Shown: positions 1-7,414, counted from the stretch's first letter. The stretch is DNA of 38,153 nucleotides from Chloroflexota bacterium (GCA_005881175.1 VBEN01000017.1:1-38153); one strand, 5' to 3'. Translations and numbers: made by a program. The notes: generated by a model not told the origin, from the sequence alone.

Positions 1-664
1 TCGGGATATAGACCAGGAAAGCCAGCACCGCCAGGATGTGAATCCAGTAAAAAGCCTCGTGCGCCGCGATGGCCGCCGTCCCCAGCCAGCCAAGGGATTC
101 AAAGAGACGGGCGATGGCCGAGGCGACCGGCCGCCAGCTTGCCGAGGGGTCGCCGCCCTGTGCGATCCGGGCCGCGTTCTGCCCGAGCATCCCGACCATG
201 ATGGTGGCGATCAGGCCGAGGATGATGAGGGCGTCGACTTCATTGCTCTCCTGGAACTGGCGCGGCCGGATGATGAGCCGGTTTACGAGCGCCATCACGA
301 CGCCGACCAGGACCAGGACGCCAAACAGGTCTTGAAGGAAGGCGATCCAGCTGTTCCCGCCGATCACCGCCAGGCTGAAGCCGGGAATCATGCCTTCCCC
401 GAACGCCTGAATGATCGCGGTCAACAGGACGACGAATCCCCAGAAGATGAAGAAGTGGAGAATGCCCGAGTAGAGGTTGCGGAACATACGGGTGTGCAGG
501 CCGACGTAGCTGAGAACTCCGCGGATGCGCTCGGGAATGCGGTCGAACCGGTTCTCGTGAGGGCCGAGCCGCAACATGCGGTAAAGCCGGCGCGCCCTGA
601 AGCCAAAGTAGGTGATCGCGGCCAGCAGCACCGCCAGCACGGCGATCGACTTGACCAGCGTCAT
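1..664 (-). CDS. Membrane-bound (Fe-S)-binding oxidoreductase, HdrD/FadF-like, N-terminal part (3' end beyond window)
   Basis: The minus frame is open from an ATG at 664 to the left edge (221 codons) with no stop. The visible part is a polytopic membrane domain with about five hydrophobic helices, motifs such as HFFIFWGFVVLL and FLQDLFGVLVLVG, and a helix near the edge containing AHEAFYWIHILAVLAFLVY. This order matches the NarI-like N-terminal membrane domain of actinobacterial/Chloroflexi Fe-S proteins of the Rv0338c/FadF type, which pass electrons from ETF or another donor to (mena)quinone in fatty-acid oxidation. In those proteins the 4Fe-4S and CCG (HdrD-like) domains follow; here they would lie outside the window, so the catalytic part is not seen. 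No Shine-Dalgarno precedes the ATG; a TACGAT hexamer sits 8 nt upstream, suggesting a leaderless mRNA. It is divergent from coaE. An isolated cytochrome b-type (NarI-like) subunit is the alternative. Confidence 0.7.
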   Translation of the reverse strand, partial: MTLVKSIAVLAVLLAAITYFGFRARRLYRMLRLGPHENRFDRIPERIRGVLSYVGLHTRMFRNLYSGILHFFIFWGFVVLLTAIIQAFGEGMIPGFSLAVIGGNSWIAFLQDLFGVLVLVGVVMALVNRLIIRPRQFQESNEVDALIILGLIATIMVGMLGQNAARIAQGGDPSASWRPVASAIARLFESLGWLGTAAIAAHEAFYWIHILAVLAFLVYIP

Positions 665-692
665 CTCTGGTAATCGTACGGTCTAACTGACG
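665..692. promoter_or_regulatory. Overlapping divergent -10 elements (Fe-S oxidoreductase / coaE)
   Basis: Only 28 bp separate the two start codons. On the minus strand TACGAT (678-673) lies 8 nt before the ATG at 664. On the plus strand TACGGT (677-682) lies 10 nt before the ATG at 693. The hexamers overlap within a CGTACG palindrome (675-680). Neither start has a Shine-Dalgarno. This fits a bidirectional promoter making two leaderless or near-leaderless transcripts. It is inferred from sequence only, and no clear -35 was identified. Confidence 0.45.
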
Positions 693-1289
693 ATGCGGGT
701 ATTAGGTCTTACCGGCGGGATCGGCACGGGCAAGTCCCTGGTGGCGAAGATGTTCCGCGAGCTCGGAGCTGAGGTGATCGATGCCGACCAGCTCGCCCGC
801 GACGTCGTGGAACCCGGTCAACCGGCTCTCGACGAGATCGTCGAGGCTTTCGGCCGGGACATTCTGCTACCGGATGGCCGTCTCAACCGGAGCAGGTTGG
901 CCGCCGCCATCTTCGCGGACCCCGCGGCCCGCCAACGGCTCAACGCCATCACCCATCCGCGGATCCGGGCACGGATGGATACCGAGGTGGCAGCTCGGAC
1001 GCAGCGTTCGGGCGTGCTGATCCTGGACATCCCGCTCCTCTACGAGAACGGTCGGGCCGGCATCGTTGAGAAGGTCATCGTGGTCTGGGTCGACCCTGCA
1101 ACGCAGCTCCAGCGCCTCACGGAGCGCGACGGGCTCAGCGTCCAGGATGCCCGCCAGCGGATCGCGGCCCAGATGCCGCTCGATGACAAGCGCGCCCGGG
1201 CAGACTACGTCATCGACAACACCGGCAGCCGCGAGGCAACGCGTCGCCAGGTCGAGGCCATCTTCCGGCAATATGCGGCGGCGCGGTAA
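693..1289 (+). CDS. coaE: Dephospho-CoA kinase
   Basis: Cytosolic enzyme for the last step of coenzyme A synthesis: ATP-dependent phosphorylation of the 3'-hydroxyl of the ribose of dephospho-CoA. The 198-residue length is typical. The N-terminus carries the P-loop GGIGTGKS (residues 8-15), followed by the DADQLAR segment (about 30-36), the substrate-side region containing THPRIRARM, and an arginine-rich lid near the C-terminus. The ATG is well placed for the family because the P-loop normally begins about eight residues in. There is no Shine-Dalgarno; see the overlapping divergent -10 elements just upstream. The gene converges on a small membrane protein gene 27 bp downstream. Confidence 0.96.
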   Translation: MRVLGLTGGIGTGKSLVAKMFRELGAEVIDADQLARDVVEPGQPALDEIVEAFGRDILLPDGRLNRSRLAAAIFADPAARQRLNAITHPRIRARMDTEVAARTQRSGVLILDIPLLYENGRAGIVEKVIVVWVDPATQLQRLTERDGLSVQDARQRIAAQMPLDDKRARADYVIDNTGSREATRRQVEAIFRQYAAAR

Positions 1290-1316
1290 CCGCCCGGGGT
1301 GACGCCAGCCGACCGT

Positions 1317-1703
1317 TTAACCCGCCTTGCGACGGCGATCCGGCATGTCCCGCCGATCTGAGAGGTCGATCTCGATCGGTTGCCGCACCCGCACCGTGAA
1401 GCGGGTCAAAAAGACGACGGCAAGGCCGACGACGAAGAGCACGGTGCCAGGCGCGGCGTCGGACAGCTTGCTTTTGACACCGATGACCTCGCCAACCCAG
1501 CTACTCGAACCAACCACACCATGGAAGAAGAGCAGGGTGCCCCCGATGACGCAGGCCAACCCCAGCACGAGCCCGGCGAGTGAGTAGATGAGCTGCAGCA
1601 TCGCCAGTCGGCTCCAGAAATGCCGCTCCCGCGGGTCGGGCGGCAACTCCAGCGCGACGAGCGTGAACTGCAGCCCGGTCACGAGCCATTGCAGAAGCTT
1701 CAA
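1317..1703 (-). CDS. Small membrane protein of unknown function
   Basis: A 128-residue protein with two predicted transmembrane helices (about residues 33-60 and 84-101) separated by a short polar segment, and a strongly basic C-terminal tail (RRDMPDRRRKAG) likely on the cytoplasmic side. The start appears to be TTG at 1703, preceded by GGGAGGAG, although spacing to the TTG is short (about 4 nt after GGAGG). I do not recognise the family. It lies alone between coaE (convergent) and an exported protein gene transcribed in the same direction 108 bp upstream. That 1704-1811 gap contains only small GC-rich inverted repeats. Confidence 0.65.
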   Translation of the reverse strand: MKLLQWLVTGLQFTLVALELPPDPRERHFWSRLAMLQLIYSLAGLVLGLACVIGGTLLFFHGVVGSSSWVGEVIGVKSKLSDAAPGTVLFVVGLAVVFLTRFTVRVRQPIEIDLSDRRDMPDRRRKAG

Positions 1704-1811
1704 GACTCCTCCCGGTTCTCAGCTTAGGCATCAAACGCTACGGCACTGAAGCGTGCGGGCGTTCGTCGCCGGGATGTTCCCGCTTCGTGTCGAAATCGTC
1801 GCGGAGGTGGC

Positions 1812-2516
1812 CTAGATGGTGGAGTAGAAGGCGGCCGGAGTCGGCGCCGGCGATTGGCCTGGAGTTGCACCTGGTGCCCCGGGGCGCGGTCCCTTGTGGC
1901 CGAAGGGGAACTTGAGACCGGATCCAACGCGGGACAAGATCGCATCTTCCTGGGCCTGCGTGATCGTCCCGGCCTTGACAGCCTTGTCGAGCACACCCTT
2001 GGCGGCGCTCTTCACGGCGGCCTTGACGGCGCCATCGCTCACCTTTTGCTGGGCCTCGAGATCACTGAGCGACTTCCCCGACCTCAGGGCACTCTTCAAA
2101 TCCGCCGGGCTCATATGGAGGGCACTGGCGACGGCATTCGCTTCGGCGGTGGCCAGCTCCTGCATCAGGGCCCGATCCCCTTTGAAGCCTCCGGGACGAA
2201 GGCCGAAACCGCCCATCGGGCCAAGGCCCTGGCCGGCATTGATCCTCGCCTTCATGGCGTCCGCCTGCTGCTGGGTGATCTTGCCGTCCTTCAGCATCTG
2301 ATCGACGGTCTGCAACTCCGCCTGCTTCAACGCATCCTTCGTCTGGGTGGAGTTCAGATGCAGGATGGCGGCCAGCTTGTCGACGAAAACCTGGGCATAA
2401 TTCTTCGCTCCGCTCGCGGATGGTGATGGCGAGGGGGCGGCCTCGACCGCAACGATCCCGATGATGACCGCCGCCAGCCCGGCCACCGGTAGCACCACCC
2501 AGCGCTTTCCCTTCAT
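1812..2516 (-). CDS. Exported helical protein with internal repeats, unknown function
   Basis: About 234 residues. The N-terminus is a signal peptide or anchor (basic KGKR, then a hydrophobic stretch of about 20 residues ending VEAA), followed by a Ser/Pro linker, a helical body and a Pro/Gly-rich tail. Two copies of a short motif are visible, DGKITQQQADAMKARI and AGTITQAQEDAILSRV, each inside a helical module. The arrangement recalls the small exported DUF2680/YckD-type helical proteins, but I cannot assign it firmly. An upstream in-frame ATG (2525) directly abuts the Shine-Dalgarno, so I chose the ATG at 2516, which puts AAGGAG at 9-nt spacing. It is divergent from the TIGR03118-type gene. 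Confidence 0.7.
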   Translation of the reverse strand: MKGKRWVVLPVAGLAAVIIGIVAVEAAPSPSPSASGAKNYAQVFVDKLAAILHLNSTQTKDALKQAELQTVDQMLKDGKITQQQADAMKARINAGQGLGPMGGFGLRPGGFKGDRALMQELATAEANAVASALHMSPADLKSALRSGKSLSDLEAQQKVSDGAVKAAVKSAAKGVLDKAVKAGTITQAQEDAILSRVGSGLKFPFGHKGPRPGAPGATPGQSPAPTPAAFYSTI

Positions 2517-2691
2517 CTGTGACATCTCCTTCCCGGGATTTTGACCCTACTATGCTCGCCGATCTCGATGAAGCGCCGCTGAGAGCCGGCTTAGAAAGCG
2601 GTAAGAGATCGTCGGGCCGGGCGTAACGTCGCCCGGTACAAGTCTGAAAGGGGCTTTTTCTGGCCCTCCAACGGACGCAAGGAGGCAAGGC

Positions 2692-3753
2692 ATGCGACTC
2701 AGACGGTTAACCCTAACAACCGCTCTGGCGACGGGGCTCGTCAGCCTTTCAGCCATTGGCGCCGGTGCGGGCGCCGGCAAGACGGCGTTCACCCAAACCA
2801 ATCTGGTATCGAATCGGGCGGACCAGGGCGCCGGCGTCATTGACCCCAGCTTGCAGAACCCCTGGGGGATCTCCGCCAGCAGCACCAGCCCGATGTGGGT
2901 GTCGGACAACGGCGCCGGCGTCACCACCCTCTATCGCGGCGACGGTTCAAAAGTGCCGTTGACGGTCGTCATTCCGCCCGGCGCGGGCTCCGGCGAGGCG
3001 CAGGGAACCCCGACCGGCACCGTCTTCAACGGGAACATGGCCGAGTTCCGAGGTGACCGCTTCCTCTTCGCGACGGAGGATGGCACACTGGCCGGCTGGC
3101 AGCCGGCCTTCGGTGGCGTCGCCAGGACCGAGGTCGACAATTCGCTCCCGGCGCCGGGCGCCGTCTACAAGGGTCTCGCGCTCGGCTCGACCACGACCGG
3201 CGACCGGCTGTACGCCGCCAACTTCCGGGGCGGCGCGATCGACGTCTTCGATAGCAGCTACAACCCGGCCGGCTCCTTCACCGATCCAAAGATCCCGGCG
3301 AACTACGCGCCCTTCAACGTCCAGAACCTCGGCGGCGTCCTCTATGTCACCTTCGCCATGCGGGACGCCACCGGCCACGACGACGTGGCCGGCCAAGGGC
3401 ATGGTTTCGTCGACGCCTTCGACGTCAACGGCAACCTGATTCGCCGGCTGGTCTCGCACGGGCGGCTGGACTCTCCCTGGGGACTCGCGATCGCACCCGC
3501 CAGCTTCGGGGATTTCGCCGGCGACCTACTGGTTGGAAACTTCGGCGATGGCCGCATCAACGCCTACACGGTCGATAAGGGGAACTTCCGCGGCGTGCTG
3601 ACCCGAACAAGCGGATCCCCGATCACCATCGATGGACTGTGGGCGCTCCGAGTGGGCAACGCTGCCGCCGACCCCAACGCCGTGTACTTCACCGCCGGCA
3701 TCAACGACGAGGCTGACGGCCTCTTCGGCAAAATCGCCAACGCTCAGAGCTGA
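2692..3753 (+). CDS. Secreted beta-propeller-like protein, TIGR03118 family
   Basis: A 353-residue protein with a clear Sec signal peptide (MRLRRLTLTTALATG then a hydrophobic core to about residue 28). The mature part begins with a segment like FTQTNLVSNR and DPSLQNPWGIS, then repeated blade-like units (NPWGIS near the start, SPWGLAIAP near the C-terminus, FRGGAIDVFDSSYNPAGSF in the middle). These are hallmarks of the TIGR03118 family, a conserved extracellular protein of unknown biochemical role. A good Shine-Dalgarno (aaggagg) lies 6-7 nt upstream of the ATG. The gene ends 6 nt before a perfect inverted repeat shared with the convergent CoA-transferase gene. The 175-bp divergent intergenic stretch upstream contains a GC-rich hairpin but no regulatory RNA I can recognise. 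Confidence 0.85.
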   Translation: MRLRRLTLTTALATGLVSLSAIGAGAGAGKTAFTQTNLVSNRADQGAGVIDPSLQNPWGISASSTSPMWVSDNGAGVTTLYRGDGSKVPLTVVIPPGAGSGEAQGTPTGTVFNGNMAEFRGDRFLFATEDGTLAGWQPAFGGVARTEVDNSLPAPGAVYKGLALGSTTTGDRLYAANFRGGAIDVFDSSYNPAGSFTDPKIPANYAPFNVQNLGGVLYVTFAMRDATGHDDVAGQGHGFVDAFDVNGNLIRRLVSHGRLDSPWGLAIAPASFGDFAGDLLVGNFGDGRINAYTVDKGNFRGVLTRTSGSPITIDGLWALRVGNAAADPNAVYFTAGINDEADGLFGKIANAQS

Positions 3754-3759
3754 AACCAC

Positions 3760-3793
3760 GAGGACTGAGGCGGCAGCGGTCGCCTCAGTCCTC
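3760..3793. terminator. Perfect 13-bp inverted repeat between convergent genes
   Basis: GAGGACTGAGGCG (3760-3772), an 8-nt loop, then its exact complement (3781-3793). The left arm starts 6 nt after the stop of the secreted-protein gene. The right arm encodes the last two codons and the TGA of the minus-strand CoA-transferase gene. There is no U-tract on either side, so this is a bidirectional terminator-like or 3'-end-protecting hairpin rather than a canonical intrinsic terminator. Confidence 0.6.
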
Positions 3794-4696
3794 GCTCGCG
3801 TCGGCCAGTCCCACCACCGGCTCAACGCACACGTCGCCATCTCCAAAACGCGCCATCCACTCGTCGAGCCTGGCGGGCGCCAGGACCGACTGGACCTCAT
3901 CGACCGCAGAGCGATCGAACTGTCGAGACGCCAGGTCGTCGCGACCGATCGCCCGGCAGAACGCCTGCCAGAAGTCGGGCTCGAGCGCCGCCACCGTGAG
4001 GTGGCCATCTCGAACCGGGTAGACGTGGTAGCAGGGCAGTTCGCCCGTGAGCGGCAAGCCGGCAACGCCAGCTTTCAGCGCCGCCCGGGGTAGCGCTGTC
4101 CAGCTGTGCATCAGACTGGTCATCGAAACTTCGACCCTGCTGCCGCGTCCGGTCTGGGCGCGCCCCGCGAGCGCGGCGGCGATCAGGAAGGCGGCCTGGA
4201 GCCCGCCGGCAAGATCGGCGACCTGCAATCCGGGGATGGTCGGGACACCGTCGCGCTGCGGCATCAGCGACAGTGCGCCGCTCCGCGCGAGGTAGCTGAG
4301 GTCGTGACCGGCGCGGCGCGCTATCGGGCCGCTCGAGCCATAGCCCGTGATGGCGCAATAGACGAGCGCCGGATTGATGGCAGACAGCGCGGCATAGCCG
4401 AGTTCGATCCGGTCGAGGACGCCGGGCCGAAAGCCCTCCACCAGGACGTCTGCATCGACGATTCGCCGCCGGAGCGCCCGATGTCCGCTCTCGGTCCGCA
4501 GGTCGATCGTCAGGACCTGTTGGCCGCGATGCAGGGCGTCGAAATACACCTCGCCGCCGGGCAGCCGTCGAATGGGGTCACCGGCCGGCGGCTCGAGCTT
4601 GGTCACTTGCGCACCCTGCGCCTGGAGCAGCTGGGTGCAGTACGCGCCCGGGAGCAGACGGGAAAGATCGACGACACGGACGCCGGAAAGCGGCAT
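3785..4696 (-). CDS. CaiB/BaiF family CoA-transferase or alpha-methylacyl-CoA racemase-like protein
   Basis: Family III CoA-transferase fold. The protein begins MPLSGVRVVDLSRLLPGAYC, then shows GDPIRRLPGGE, the GYGSSGP loop, GHDLSYLARSGALSL and GLQVADLAGG. The His of GHDLSYLA and the Asp of ADLAGG correspond to the catalytic His/Asp pair of alpha-methylacyl-CoA racemases, so epimerisation of 2-methyl-branched acyl-CoA is more likely than oxalate- or carnitine-type CoA transfer. At 303 residues it is shorter than the usual 360-400, and the shortening is at the C-terminus. A much longer antisense frame continues through polX, but homology begins at the ATG at 4696. There is no Shine-Dalgarno; TAACCT lies 7 nt upstream. 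It is divergent from polX by only 18 bp. Confidence 0.88.
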   Translation of the reverse strand: MPLSGVRVVDLSRLLPGAYCTQLLQAQGAQVTKLEPPAGDPIRRLPGGEVYFDALHRGQQVLTIDLRTESGHRALRRRIVDADVLVEGFRPGVLDRIELGYAALSAINPALVYCAITGYGSSGPIARRAGHDLSYLARSGALSLMPQRDGVPTIPGLQVADLAGGLQAAFLIAAALAGRAQTGRGSRVEVSMTSLMHSWTALPRAALKAGVAGLPLTGELPCYHVYPVRDGHLTVAALEPDFWQAFCRAIGRDDLASRQFDRSAVDEVQSVLAPARLDEWMARFGDGDVCVEPVVGLADASED

Positions 4697-4714
4697 GCCT
4701 GCTAGGTTAGCGAC
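4697..4714. promoter_or_regulatory. Overlapping divergent -10 elements (CoA-transferase / polX)
   Basis: The 18-bp space between start codons contains TAGGTT on the plus strand (4703-4708), 6 nt before the polX GTG, and TAACCT on the minus strand (4709-4704), 7 nt before the CoA-transferase ATG. The two hexamers overlap over 5 bp. There is no room for ribosome binding sites, so both mRNAs are likely leaderless. This is a sequence-based inference, strengthened by the same arrangement at 665-692. Confidence 0.5.
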
Positions 4715-6460
4715 GTGCGGAATGCCGACGTTGCAGCCATGCTCAACCGGGTGGCCGACCTGCTCGAGATCAAGGGTGAGAACTTCTTCAAGATCCGCGC
4801 CTACCGCGAGGCTGTCCGGCAGCTCGACAACCTGACCACCGAGGTCGAGGACCTGATCAAGGACGGGCGGCTCAAGGACATTCCTGGCATCGGGGAGGCG
4901 ATGGAGAAAAAGATCGTCGAATTCGTCACCACCGGACGGCTGGAATTCCTGACTCGGCTCGAGGGCGAGGTCCCGCCGGCGCTGCTCGAGCTGACCCGGG
5001 TTCCTGGCCTGGGACCCCGAACGGCCAAGGACATCTACGACGCGCTCGGCATCCTCAGCATCGATGCGCTGGAGGAGGCGGCGCAAGCGCATCGGCTGCT
5101 CCTCGTGCGGGGCATCAAGGCCAAAACGGAGGAGAACATCCTCAGGGGGATCGCCATGCTCAAGCGCACCGAGGGCCGCCGGTTCTTTCCCGAAGGTTGG
5201 ATCCTGGCCGATTCCCTGCTGACGACACTTGGCTCGATGCCGGGCGTCCTTCGCGCGGAGATCGCCGGAAGCTTGCGACGCGCCCGCGAGACGATCAGCG
5301 ACCTCGACCTGCTCGTCGCCGCGAACGATCCAGATGCGATCTGCCGGGAGTTCGCGCATTTACCGCAGGTCAATGAGGTGGTCGCGCAGGGCGGCACCAA
5401 GACGTCCATCCGCGTCCGTTCGGGGATGGAGGTCGACTTGCGCGCCGTGAAGCCGGAAAGCTTTGGCGCCGCCTGGCAGTACTTCACCGGGTCCCAGGCC
5501 CACAACATTCAGCTGCGCGGCCGCTCGGAGCGCAGGGGCAAGCTCAAGATCAACGAATATGGCGTCTTCAAGGAAGACGGCACAAAAATCGCCGGCGAGA
5601 CCGAAGAGGAGGTCTATGCCGCCGTCGGGTGCGCCTGGATACCGCCGGAGTTGCGGGAGGGCCGTGGCGAGATCGAGCTGGCCGCGCAGGGACCGCTGCC
5701 CCAACTGGTCCAGCAGCGGGATCTTCGCGGCGATCTGCATACCCACAGCAACTGGAGTGACGGCCGCAATGAGATCGCCGTCATGGCGCGGGCTGCCAGG
5801 GAGCGCGGTTACAGCTACCTGGTGATGACTGACCATACACAGTCGTTGCTGATCGCCCAGGGATTGACACCGCAGCGATTTAATGAGCGGGCCGCCGAGA
5901 TCACGTCGGTCAATGCCAGTCCCGGGACGGCGCGGGTCTTGAATGGTGCCGAGGTCGACATTCTGCCCGACGGCAGCCTCGATCTTCCGGACGACTGCCT
6001 CGCCGAGCTCGACGTCGTCGTTGCCTCGGTCCATACGGCGTTGGACCAGCCGAAAGATCTCATCACGCAACGGGTCCTGGCCGCGCTACGATCGCCGCAC
6101 GTGGACGTGCTCGCTCATCCCACGTCGCGCCGGCTGGACCGCCGTGGAGAGACGAACCTCGATATCGACGCGGTGATCGCCGAGGCGGCGAGGACCGGCA
6201 CGGCCCTGGAGATCAACAGCAGCCCCTGGCGCCTCGATCTCAACGACACCTGGGCGCGCAAGGCTCGGGACGCCGGGGTCATCCTCGCCATCGACACCGA
6301 CGCGCACTACCCCGCCGAATTCGACTCGGTCCGCTATGGCTGCGCGATCGGCCGCCGCGCCGGCCTGACCACCGATCGGGTGCTGAATACGGGCGACGCC
6401 GACGCCGTGTTGGCACATTGCCGCGCAAAAGAAGCAAGAGCCGTGGCGAATTTCCGTTGA
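4715..6460 (+). CDS. polX: DNA polymerase/3'-5' exonuclease PolX
   Basis: Family X repair polymerase fused to a PHP exonuclease, 581 residues (family about 570). Order: N-terminal helical 8-kDa-type domain with helix-hairpin-helix motifs (IPGIGEAMEKK near 57-66, VPGLGPRTAKD near 96-106); nucleotidyltransferase motif GSLRRARETISDLDLLVA (185-202) with metal-binding D196 and D198 and a third carboxylate at D241; then the PHP domain with DLHTHSNWSDG (340-350), MTDHTQ (371-376), a DVLAHP-type motif and DTDAH near the C-terminus. It acts in base-excision and gap-filling repair. The start is GTG at 4715, giving the family-typical N-terminus MRNADVAAML. There is no Shine-Dalgarno and the gene is divergent from the CoA-transferase gene. 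Confidence 0.96.
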   Translation: MRNADVAAMLNRVADLLEIKGENFFKIRAYREAVRQLDNLTTEVEDLIKDGRLKDIPGIGEAMEKKIVEFVTTGRLEFLTRLEGEVPPALLELTRVPGLGPRTAKDIYDALGILSIDALEEAAQAHRLLLVRGIKAKTEENILRGIAMLKRTEGRRFFPEGWILADSLLTTLGSMPGVLRAEIAGSLRRARETISDLDLLVAANDPDAICREFAHLPQVNEVVAQGGTKTSIRVRSGMEVDLRAVKPESFGAAWQYFTGSQAHNIQLRGRSERRGKLKINEYGVFKEDGTKIAGETEEEVYAAVGCAWIPPELREGRGEIELAAQGPLPQLVQQRDLRGDLHTHSNWSDGRNEIAVMARAARERGYSYLVMTDHTQSLLIAQGLTPQRFNERAAEITSVNASPGTARVLNGAEVDILPDGSLDLPDDCLAELDVVVASVHTALDQPKDLITQRVLAALRSPHVDVLAHPTSRRLDRRGETNLDIDAVIAEAARTGTALEINSSPWRLDLNDTWARKARDAGVILAIDTDAHYPAEFDSVRYGCAIGRRAGLTTDRVLNTGDADAVLAHCRAKEARAVANFR

Positions 6461-6475
6461 ATGTGTTAACGCCGG

Positions 6476-6481
6476 TATAAT
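6476..6481 (+). promoter_or_regulatory. -10 box (TATAAT) for the 6507 gene
   Basis: A consensus TATAAT lies 25 bp upstream of the ATG at 6507, in an AT-rich gap after polX, and is followed by the Shine-Dalgarno aaggag (6491-6496) at 10-nt spacing. No convincing -35 is seen at 16-18 bp. Confidence 0.5.
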
Positions 6482-6506
6482 CAAAGAGAGAAGGAGATTC
6501 TGGCGA

Positions 6507-7025
6507 ATGCTTCAGGAGCTCGTCATCAAGGTGCCGGCCCCCTTTGCCGGCCGGGCCGATGTCGGGTTCTCGACCCGGTATCCCGCGCAACCCGCCCAGG
6601 CTCCTCTGAAGGATGTTCCCTTCATCATCGAGGGACCATCGGGCCCCATGCGCCAGCTGCAATCGCGGCTGGAGCTCTTCCGCCAGAAGCGCAGTCTGAT
6701 CCCGGACGCGCCCGAGGAAGCCTACAGCTGGACCGATCTGATTTCCCTGAATGACGAGCTGTTCATCCTGGCATTCCGGGATGAAAGCCTGGTCGACCCG
6801 ACCGCCGATCGGGCCTCGGAGCAACGATACATCGTCAACCTGGTCCGGCCGCTGGTCTTCCCCTTCCTGAAAGACTGCGTCCGGATCGGCGAGCTGGCTC
6901 TGCGCGATCACATCCTGCTCGCGGTGCTCGACGACACACGGGTCATGGCCGAGCTCGAACTCCAGCGCGCGCAGATCGTGCCGCGCAACGGCTCGATCGT
7001 GCTGGGCGAGGCGATCGCCGGCTAG
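6507..7025 (+). CDS. Conserved-looking protein of unknown function (172 aa)
   Basis: I do not recognise this family. The protein is soluble, with no signal peptide or membrane segment. It starts with a short hydrophobic beta-like stretch (MLQELVIKVPAPFAGR), contains QLQSRLELFRQKRSLIPDAP and a tryptophan-containing ELFILAFRDESLVDP region, and ends in alternating hydrophobic strands (ELALRDHILLAVLDD, RNGSIVLGEAIAG). Codon use matches the neighbours. The start is supported by TATAAT at 6476-6481 and a Shine-Dalgarno at 6491-6496. It is transcribed in the same direction as polX, 46 bp downstream, with its own promoter. It converges on the Ser/Pro-rich gene. Confidence 0.75.
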   Translation: MLQELVIKVPAPFAGRADVGFSTRYPAQPAQAPLKDVPFIIEGPSGPMRQLQSRLELFRQKRSLIPDAPEEAYSWTDLISLNDELFILAFRDESLVDPTADRASEQRYIVNLVRPLVFPFLKDCVRIGELALRDHILLAVLDDTRVMAELELQRAQIVPRNGSIVLGEAIAG

Positions 7026-7037
7026 GTCGACCTCATC

Positions 7038-7361
7038 CTACGGCGAGGCGGATGGTTTTGGGCTGCCGCTCGGCGAGGGGGACGCGGTTGGACTCGGTGA
7101 TGGGCACGGTGTCGGCGATGCGCTCGCAACCGCGGTTGCCGATGGACTGACGGATCCGGATGCCGAGGGCTTCGGCGTTGGTGCAGGCGTCGCGCTGGCG
7201 CTCGCGGTCGCCGACCCGGACGGGGTGGAGACTGCTGGCAGGCAGCTCGGGGTGGGCGTCGGCTGCAGCAGCGTCTGGTTCGTCTGGGTGGTTGATCGGC
7301 TGCTGCCTTCGAGAAACAGTGCGGCCGGCACCACCAGCAAGCCGACGATGACCGTGACCAC
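7038..7361 (-). CDS. Membrane-anchored Ser/Pro/Ala-rich low-complexity protein
   Basis: A hydrophobic helix (VTVIVGLLVVPAALFLEG) is followed by about 85 residues dominated by Ser, Pro, Ala and Thr (runs such as PSPTASPSPSGSPKPS). This suggests an extracellular, wall-spanning or flexible linker region attached by an N-terminal anchor. The other two minus frames are also open here because of the low-complexity DNA; only this one gives a sensible membrane anchor. The GTG at 7361 falls in the middle of the hydrophobic helix, and the frame stays open upstream to 7434 (RNSSRAFWLHEWGALAF precedes it). The real start may therefore be a non-standard codon further up, for example the CTG at 7418 that overlaps the TGA of the upstream gene. 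Function unknown. Confidence 0.5.
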   Translation of the reverse strand: MVTVIVGLLVVPAALFLEGSSRSTTQTNQTLLQPTPTPSCLPAVSTPSGSATASASATPAPTPKPSASGSVSPSATAVASASPTPCPSPSPTASPSPSGSPKPSASP

Positions 7362-7414
7362 GAAGGCAAGCGCGCCCCATTCGTGGAGCCAGAAGGCCCG
7401 GGACGAGTTACGGA

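Noticed and set aside
38-673. Long plus-strand open frame (211 aa) over the partial oxidoreductase gene
   Set aside because: The minus frame gives a clear hydrophobic membrane protein of a known family. The plus frame is charged, low in hydrophobics and reads like an antisense shadow of high-GC coding DNA.
2620-2691. Cyclic-di-GMP-type riboswitch upstream of the TIGR03118-type gene, prompted by a GGACGCAA string and a hairpin
   Set aside because: The string occurs without the paired helices or the rest of the aptamer core. Most likely chance next to the ribosome binding site.
3785-5359. 524-residue minus frame joining the CoA-transferase to antisense polX
   Set aside because: Homology starts at the ATG at 4696. 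The upstream 220 residues are the complement of polX, and the polX N-terminal domain is well conserved.
7022-7380. Two alternative minus frames over the Ser/Pro-rich gene
   Set aside because: Low-complexity DNA leaves all minus frames open. The Arg/Pro-rich versions have no membrane anchor or family-like feature.
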